64,000 nt of DNA, taken from Lutimaribacter salitolerans. Lineage in GTDB: Bacteria > Pseudomonadota > Alphaproteobacteria > Rhodobacterales > Rhodobacteraceae. The stretch is from NCBI RefSeq assembly GCF_042677865.1, contig NZ_JBHUDD010000155.1, forward strand, positions 3,193 through 67,192. Reading direction: 5' to 3'. Both the position numbers and the translations under genes were made by a program. Positions 59,229-64,000 of this stretch are shown piece after piece. Each line of letters starts with the position of its first letter. The stretch's first letter is position 1. Below the pieces are notes generated by a model. The model saw only the letters and a list, made by a program, of their open reading frames with translations. It ran no database searches and was not told where the DNA came from.

Positions 59229-59817
59229 ACCCGTCCAGGATGACCTTGACGTAATTGCGGGTTTCGCGGAACGGCGGCACGCCGCCATGTTTCGTGACCG
59301 CCCCCGGCCCGGCGTTATAGGCCGCCAGCGCCAGCCGCCAGCTTTTGAACGCGCGGTACTGCTGCGCCAGATAGCGCGCGCCGCCATCCAGATTCTGATA
59401 AGGGTCATGCGGATCAACCCCCAGCCGGGCCGCCGTGAAGGGCATCAGCTGCGCCAGCCCAATCGCGCCCTTGTGCGACACCGCCTTGGGATTGAACCGG
59501 CTTTCCTGATGCACCAGACGCAAGAACAGGTCCTCGGGCACGCCATGCCGCCGCGCGGCGTCGCGGGCCATCTGCAGGTATGGCCCGGTGTAGCGGCCGG
59601 TATAGGCCCGCACCTCGTCGTCCCATTTCGTGGGTGTCACCACCCTCGGCGGCTGCAAACGGATGGAATTGTTGTATTGCTTGGCGGCACGGGTATCCAG
59701 AACCTTGGTCTGCGACCGGAACAGGGTGGTCCGGTTCTTCGAGGACAGGATGTCGGCCTGCGCCATGCCCGACCCCGCCAGCGCCATGACCAATGCAAGA
59801 CTGAAAACTTTGCGCAT
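59227..59817 (-). CDS. Lytic transglycosylase (SLT domain)
   Basis: Cleaves peptidoglycan glycan strands in the periplasm. About 196 residues with a signal peptide (VFSLALVMALAGSGMAQA). The catalytic glutamate lies in LFLRLVHQESRFNPKAVSHK followed by GAIGLAQLMPFTAARLGV, the ES...GLMQ-type signature (here GLAQ), and LDGGARYLAQQYRAFKSWRL then ALAAYNAGPGAVTKHGG completes the family pattern. AGGAG lies 8 bases before a GTG and 11 before the next ATG, so either start (59820 or 59817) is possible. Confidence 0.92.
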   Translation of the reverse strand: MRKVFSLALVMALAGSGMAQADILSSKNRTTLFRSQTKVLDTRAAKQYNNSIRLQPPRVVTPTKWDDEVRAYTGRYTGPYLQMARDAARRHGVPEDLFLRLVHQESRFNPKAVSHKGAIGLAQLMPFTAARLGVDPHDPYQNLDGGARYLAQQYRAFKSWRLALAAYNAGPGAVTKHGGVPPFRETRNYVKVILDG

Positions 59818-60004
59818 CACTCAAATGTCTCCTGAAACGTGAGTGCACTATACGGATTTTGCGTCGTGCGGAAACCCTTGATGCATCCTTTCCGGGGCAA
59901 GTCGCGGCATTGGGGGGCGCCACCAGATCCGGACAAGTTTACCTTTCCTTCACCGGCCTGGGATGATGTAACCTGCACAAACCCGACTCGACAGGAGGAA
60001 TGGC

Positions 60005-60511
60005 ATGGCCGGTTCGGTGAACAAGGTAATTCTGGTGGGCAATCTGGGCCGCGACCCCGAGGTGCGCACCTTTCAGAACGGCGGCAAGGTCTGCAACCTG
60101 CGCATCGCCACGTCCGAAACGTGGAAAGACCGCAACACCGGCGAACGCAAGGAGCGGACCGAGTGGCACACGGTCGCCATCTTTCAGGAAGGGCTGGTGC
60201 GCATCGCCGAGCAATACCTGAAAAAGGGCTCCAAGGTCTATCTCGAAGGCAAGCTGCAAACCCGCAAATGGCAGGACCAGTCCGGGCAGGATCGCTACAG
60301 CACCGAGGTCGTGCTGCAAGGATTCGACGGCGTGCTGACCATGCTCGATGGCCGCAGCGGCGGCGATGGTAGCGGTGGCGGTGATTACAGTGGCGGCCAG
60401 TCGGGCGGTGGCGGCGGTGACTATGGCGGCGGCTATGACAGTGGCCCTTCGCGGGGCGGCGGCGGATCGCCCGCACCCTCGCGCGATCTGGACGACGAAA
60501 TCCCGTTCTGA
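60005..60511 (+). CDS. ssb: Single-stranded DNA-binding protein
   Basis: OB-fold protein coating single-stranded DNA in replication and repair. The 168 residues begin MAGSVNKVILVGNLGRDPEV, continue with WHTVAIFQEGLVRIAEQYLK then KGSKVYLEGKLQTRKWQDQS, have a Gly-rich linker (about 118-157) and end with the acidic tip DLDDEIPF that recruits partner proteins. GACAGGAGGAA precedes the ATG. It stands alone with a strong terminator right after the stop. Confidence 0.97.
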   Translation: MAGSVNKVILVGNLGRDPEVRTFQNGGKVCNLRIATSETWKDRNTGERKERTEWHTVAIFQEGLVRIAEQYLKKGSKVYLEGKLQTRKWQDQSGQDRYSTEVVLQGFDGVLTMLDGRSGGDGSGGGDYSGGQSGGGGGDYGGGYDSGPSRGGGGSPAPSRDLDDEIPF

Positions 60512-60517
60512 CCCCGC

Positions 60518-60544
60518 ACCGCCCCCGATCCGGGGGCGGTTTTC
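60518..60544 (+). terminator. Rho-independent terminator of ssb
   Basis: Perfect 10-bp stem ACCGCCCCCG / CGGGGGCGGT with a 3-base loop, followed by TTTTCGTTT, 6 bp after the stop. Confidence 0.93.
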
Positions 60545-60546
60545 GT

Positions 60547-60675
60547 TTACCATATCACTTCGATCACCAGCCCCGCAGGCAGGGCCACGGCCAGCGCCAC
60601 CAACGCGGCGGCCTGCCATGTCACCCGCGCCGGGGCGGCCTGCACGCCCATCACCGTTTTTCGTTGCCTTGCCAT
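60547..60675 (-). CDS. Possible small membrane protein, 42 aa
   Basis: Minus-strand frame MARQRKTVMGVQAAPARVTW then QAAALVALAVALPAGLVIEV IW: a basic N-terminus and one hydrophobic segment. It fits exactly into the gap between the ssb terminator and the next gene, which supports it, but there is no good ribosome site and high-G+C frames like this occur by chance. Confidence 0.4.
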   Translation of the reverse strand: MARQRKTVMGVQAAPARVTWQAAALVALAVALPAGLVIEVIW

Positions 60676-60720
60676 GGGCGCATTAAGCCACGCTTCACTT
60701 TCCCATGGGTTAATACGGCC

Positions 60721-61572
60721 ATGATGGATGGCAGCCCCTTTCCCGAAACACGCGACCTTGCCCATGTGGCCCTGCACCAGCACCCCGCCCATGCGGCGGC
60801 CCTGCGCGCCGTTGGCGCAACCGTGCGCCATGTGCCGCTGACGCAGGGCGGCTGGGCCAATGTGCTGTTGCGCCGGTTCGGGCCGGTCACGCTGGCCCTT
60901 GTGCCGCGCGGTCCGGTCTGGCCCTGCGGTCGCGCACCCGGCTTGCACGACCTGCACGAGCTGCGCCGCGCCCTGCCCGCGCGCTGTGCGCTGTTGCTGA
61001 ACGCCGACACCACCCTGCCCCGGTCGTGGCACCTCTGGCCGCTGGTCACGGCGCAAACCATTGCCGAATGGGACCTGCGCCCCGATCCCGCCCTACTGCA
61101 CGCGGGCCTGCACCAGAAATGGCGCAACCGCCTGCGCGCCGCCGCGACCCTGCCCACGCGCCACGCAACAATGCCCGCCGACTCCGTCCACTGGCTGCTG
61201 CGCCAAGATGCGGCACAGGCCCGCGCGCGCGGCTATCGCCCCTGGCCGCCTGCCCTGATCGCCGCCCATGCCGCGCAGGGCGGCGCGCATCTGTTCACCG
61301 CCGGTCCACCCGACAGCCCCATCGCAGGCCAGCTATTCATCCTGCACGGCGCGCGCGCCACCTATCAGATCGGCTGGACCAGCGATGCAGGCCGCGCCGC
61401 CAACGCCCACACCCGCCTGATGTGGCAGGCGGCACTGGCCCTGCGCGATGCAGGCGCACAAACGCTTGACCTCGGCACGCTGGACACCCAGACTGCGCCC
61501 GGACTGGCACGGTTCAAACTCGGCACCGGGGCCTGCGCGCGTGCTCTTGGCCCCACGGTGCTGGTGCTGTGA
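60721..61572 (+). CDS. GNAT/FemAB-like acyltransferase
   Basis: A 283-residue protein from the ATG at 60721. The C-terminal half resembles the BioF2/FemAB-like GNAT fold: LHQKWRNRLRAAATLPTRHA, the RN..RAA helix typical of FemAB-type enzymes, PIAGQLFILHGARATYQIGW then TSDAGRAANAHTRLMWQAAL and LDLGTLDTQTAPGLARFKLG. The last strand-helix (D-G...FK-G) is the usual acyl-CoA or aminoacyl-tRNA transferase signature. The N-terminal 90 residues are Arg/Leu-rich and divergent. It may modify a cell-wall or surface polymer; the substrate is unknown. It precedes typA by 84 bp. Confidence 0.75.
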   Translation: MMDGSPFPETRDLAHVALHQHPAHAAALRAVGATVRHVPLTQGGWANVLLRRFGPVTLALVPRGPVWPCGRAPGLHDLHELRRALPARCALLLNADTTLPRSWHLWPLVTAQTIAEWDLRPDPALLHAGLHQKWRNRLRAAATLPTRHATMPADSVHWLLRQDAAQARARGYRPWPPALIAAHAAQGGAHLFTAGPPDSPIAGQLFILHGARATYQIGWTSDAGRAANAHTRLMWQAALALRDAGAQTLDLGTLDTQTAPGLARFKLGTGACARALGPTVLVL

Positions 61573-61656
61573 TGCCGCGTTGCGGCGTTTACGGCTGGTA
61601 TTTCGTGCGCGCCCGCGCTAGGGCAGCCGCGAACAGGCCCCAAAGGACACCCCCGC

Positions 61657-63474
61657 ATGGATCTTCGCAATATCGCCATCATCGCCCACGTCGACCACGG
61701 AAAGACCACCCTCGTGGACGAATTGCTGAAACAATCCGGGACCTACCGCGAGAACCAGGCGACGACCGAACGCGCCATGGACAGCAACGATCTTGAGCGC
61801 GAGCGCGGCATCACGATTCTGGCCAAGGCCACATCGGTCGAATGGAAGGGCACGCGCATCAACATCGTCGACACCCCCGGCCACGCCGATTTCGGCGGCG
61901 AGGTCGAGCGTATCCTGTCGATGGTCGATGGCGTCTGCCTGCTGGTCGATGCCGCCGAAGGCCCGATGCCGCAGACGAAATTCGTGACCTCCAAGGCGCT
62001 TGCGCTGGGTCTGCGCCCCATCGTGGTGCTCAACAAGGTCGACAAGCCCGCCGCCGAACCCGATCGCGCGCTGGACGAATGTTTCGATCTGTTCGCCAAT
62101 CTGGGCGCGAACGAGGATCAGCTTGATTTCCCGCATATCTACGCCTCGGGCATCAACGGCTGGGCCGACACCGAGCTGGACGGTCCGCGCAAGAATCTCG
62201 ACGCGCTGTTCCAGCTGATCGTCAACCACGTCCCCGCCCCCAAGCAGATCAAGCATCAGGACGACGATTTCCGCATGCTGGCCACCACGCTGGGGGCCGA
62301 TCCGTTCGTCGGGCGCATCCTGACCGGGCGGGTCGAATCCGGCCGCGCCAAGGTCGGCCAGACGGTGCAGGCGCTGTCGCGCGTGGGCCAGAAGATCGAA
62401 CAGTTCCGCATCGCCAAGATACAGGCCTTTCGCGGCCTGGGCCAGCAGGACATCGAAGAGGCGCTGGCCGGCGACATCGTCAGCCTTGCCGGCATGTCCA
62501 AGGCCACCGTGTCAGACACGATCTGCGCGCTGGCCGTCGAGGAACCGCTTGAGGCGCAGCCGATCGATCCGCCCACCATCACCGTCACCTTCGGCATCAA
62601 CGACAGCCCGCTGGCTGGCCGCGACGGCAAGAAGGTGCAAAGCCGCGTCATCCGTGACCGCCTGATGAAAGAGGCCGAATCCAACGTCGCCATCAAGATC
62701 AAGGACACCCCCGGCGGCGAGGCCTTCGAGGTTTCGGGCCGCGGCGAACTCCAGATGGGCGTCCTGATCGAGAACATGCGCCGCGAGGGGTTCGAGCTGT
62801 CGATCTCGCGCCCGCAGGTCATCATGAAGGATGACGACGGCCAGCGGCTGGAACCGGTCGAAGAGGCCACGATCGACGTCGATGACGAATACACCGGCGC
62901 GGTCATCGAAAAGCTGACCGGCGCGCGCAAGGGTGAACTGGTCGAGATGAAACCGGCAGGTGTCGGCAAGACCCGCATCATTGCCCATGTGCCGTCCCGC
63001 GGGCTGATCGGCTATCATGGCGAATTCCTGACCGACACGCGCGGCACCGGCGTTCTCAACCGCGTGTTCCACGGCTGGACCCCCTACAAGGGCGCGATCC
63101 CGGGCCGCCGCGCGGGTGTTCTGATCTCGATGGAGGATGGCGAGGCCGTGGCCTATGCGCTGTGGAACCTCGAAGACCGGGGCCGGATGTTCATCAACCC
63201 GCAGGAAAAGATCTATACCGGCATGATCATCGGCGAACACAGCCGCGAGAACGATCTTGAGGTGAACCCGCTGAAGGGCAAGAAACTGACAAACGTGCGC
63301 GCTTCGGGCACGGACGAGGCGGTGCGCCTGACCCCGCCGATCACCCTGAGCCTGGAAGAGGCGATCGCCTATATCAACGACGACGAACTGGTCGAGGTGA
63401 CGCCGAACGCCATTCGCCTGCGCAAACGCTTCCTCGACCCGCACGAGCGCAAGCGCAATTCGCGCAGCGCCTGA
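61657..63474 (+). CDS. typA: Ribosome-associated GTPase TypA/BipA
   Basis: Translational GTPase acting in ribosome assembly at low temperature and in stress. The 605 residues show G1 AHVDHGKTTLVDELLKQSGT (10-29), G2 in RERGITILAKATSV, G3 DTPGHADFGGEVERILSMVD, G4 NKVDKPAAEPD, then EF-G-like domains and the BipA-specific C-terminal region (GLIGYHGEFLTDTRGTGVLN, EDRGRMFINPQEKIYTGMII). Length is standard. A hairpin follows 12 bp after the stop. Confidence 0.97.
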   Translation: MDLRNIAIIAHVDHGKTTLVDELLKQSGTYRENQATTERAMDSNDLERERGITILAKATSVEWKGTRINIVDTPGHADFGGEVERILSMVDGVCLLVDAAEGPMPQTKFVTSKALALGLRPIVVLNKVDKPAAEPDRALDECFDLFANLGANEDQLDFPHIYASGINGWADTELDGPRKNLDALFQLIVNHVPAPKQIKHQDDDFRMLATTLGADPFVGRILTGRVESGRAKVGQTVQALSRVGQKIEQFRIAKIQAFRGLGQQDIEEALAGDIVSLAGMSKATVSDTICALAVEEPLEAQPIDPPTITVTFGINDSPLAGRDGKKVQSRVIRDRLMKEAESNVAIKIKDTPGGEAFEVSGRGELQMGVLIENMRREGFELSISRPQVIMKDDDGQRLEPVEEATIDVDDEYTGAVIEKLTGARKGELVEMKPAGVGKTRIIAHVPSRGLIGYHGEFLTDTRGTGVLNRVFHGWTPYKGAIPGRRAGVLISMEDGEAVAYALWNLEDRGRMFINPQEKIYTGMIIGEHSRENDLEVNPLKGKKLTNVRASGTDEAVRLTPPITLSLEEAIAYINDDELVEVTPNAIRLRKRFLDPHERKRNSRSA

Positions 63475-63486
63475 ACCAACGCGTTG

Positions 63487-63508
63487 CCCTCCCCCTCGTG
63501 GGGGAGGG
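63487..63508 (+). terminator. Hairpin downstream of typA
   Basis: Perfect 9-bp stem CCCTCCCCC / GGGGGAGGG with a TCGT loop, between convergent typA and the phosphatase gene. The lack of a T run makes termination strength uncertain. Confidence 0.7.
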
Positions 63509-63539
63509 TCAGGGAGGGGGAACGCCCCCCTGCGCTATC

Positions 63540-64000
63540 TCACGGGTCGATCAATATCCGCCCTGTGACCACCAGCGCCCCGTCACGCAACTCAGTCACC
63601 ACAATCTCGCCCGAGCGCGGGAATACCCCGGTCAGCGCGGTGATGTTGACCTGATGCGACACCAGCATCAGACGCCCTTGGGCGTCGCGCAATCGCTCCA
63701 GCGTCCTGGCGGTCTGCGCCGTCCGGCTGCCGCGCCCCTGAAAGAATGAATTGAGCGAAGGCACCTCGGTCACTGCCCCCAGATCCAGCAATTCCGCCGT
63801 TTCGCGCGACCGGCACCACCGGCTGGTCCAGACCCCGTCAAACGAGATCCCTCGCTCGCGCAGGGCCGCGCCGATGCGCACCGCCTGATCGCGCCCGCGC
63901 TGATCCAGATTGCGCTGAGTGCTGCAATCTTCCACGTCGAAATTGCCAGGATCGCCCGTGCCAGGCAGGGGAATCGCTTTTGGGCCGATCGGTGTGTTTG
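63540..64000 (-). CDS. Histidine phosphatase family protein (partial, 5' end outside window)
   Basis: The minus-strand frame stays open to the right edge (at least 153 codons) and reads VEDCSTQRNLDQRGRDQAVR, then DGVWTSRWCRSRETAELL and LMLVSHQVNITALTG, the second catalytic histidine region of the phosphoglycerate-mutase-like superfamily. The N-terminal RHG motif must lie beyond the window. The family includes phosphohistidine, sugar-phosphate and alpha-ribazole phosphatases, so the substrate is open. Confidence 0.82.
   Translation of the reverse strand, partial: NTPIGPKAIPLPGTGDPGNFDVEDCSTQRNLDQRGRDQAVRIGAALRERGISFDGVWTSRWCRSRETAELLDLGAVTEVPSLNSFFQGRGSRTAQTARTLERLRDAQGRLMLVSHQVNITALTGVFPRSGEIVVTELRDGALVVTGRILIDP

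Noticed and set aside
58202..59230. 342-codon minus-strand frame across the RTX gene
   Set aside because: Made of Val/Ala/Pro/Ile repeats caused by the RTX nonapeptide coding repeats read backwards.
1..64000. CRISPR arrays and conventional tRNA or rRNA genes
   Set aside because: No regularly spaced direct repeats and no tRNA cloverleaf or rRNA segment were recognised by eye, apart from the tRNA-like part of tmRNA; a covariance-model scan would be needed to exclude a missed tRNA.

Overview
The window looks like a chromosomal segment of a marine-type Rhodobacteraceae (Roseobacter group, Alphaproteobacteria). The grounds are high G+C, a two-piece (circularly permuted) tmRNA gene with the tag ANDNRAPVAVAA, a trgA-trgB-cysK locus as known from Rhodobacter, TRAP and BCCT carriers, an AcuI-type acrylyl-CoA reductase and LpxI instead of LpxH. 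No database search was run; products are called from recognisable motifs, length and context.

Layout. 1-8.7 kb (minus strand): photolyase, a cfa-trgA-trgB-cysK-mscS-like chain with overlapping or nearly touching genes, and a class V aminotransferase. 8.8-13.7 kb: BCCT carrier plus universal stress protein, a hypothetical protein, acuI and a DinB-family protein. 13.8-14.16 kb: permuted ssrA (tmRNA). 14.14-22.61 kb: an integrated element of about 8.45 kb flanked by a perfect 14-bp direct repeat (CAGAAGCCTGCACT), one copy being the 3' end of ssrA. 22.8-26 kb: a dctPQM TRAP operon with palindromic operator candidates. 26.2-30.4 kb: yajC-secD-secF followed by a TauE/SafE permease and a Mth938-domain protein. 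30.7-37.1 kb: serS, an EF-hand protein, a sulfotransferase-like protein, nucleoside hydrolase, GNAT, a CBS-domain membrane protein and selO. 37.1-49.3 kb (minus strand): a 13-gene envelope cluster pyrH-frr-uppS-cdsA-dxr-rseP-orf41-bamA-skp-fabZ-lpxA-lpxI-lpxB. 49.4-57.9 kb: miaA, an AraC regulator and a dipeptide-type ABC importer. 58.2-64 kb: RTX protein, lytic transglycosylase, ssb, a FemAB/GNAT-like protein, typA and a partial histidine phosphatase.

The most unusual region is the ssrA-borne element. It encodes a tyrosine integrase and a small excisionase-like HTH protein, a ClpP-like head protease and a Mu gpT-type major capsid protein, several HTH proteins, a replication-initiator-like winged-helix protein and small unknown proteins. 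I can find no terminase, portal, connector, tail or lysis gene. Two promoters in it, one ahead of xis-int and one ahead of the protease-capsid operon, each sit between a pair of CCTC-N4-GAGG palindromes with exactly the same 51-bp centre-to-centre spacing and the same TTGACC -35 box. This suggests one regulator controlling excision and capsid production together. The arrangement fits a phage satellite that makes its own capsid but borrows packaging and tails, although a decayed prophage remains possible.

Elsewhere the sequence gives several smaller leads: a 41-codon membrane peptide gene between rseP and bamA, paired palindromes 33 bp apart upstream of the TRAP operon, direct repeats upstream of the AraC-linked ABC importer, a dispersed intergenic repeat found three times, and an RTX protein made of two duplicated halves.
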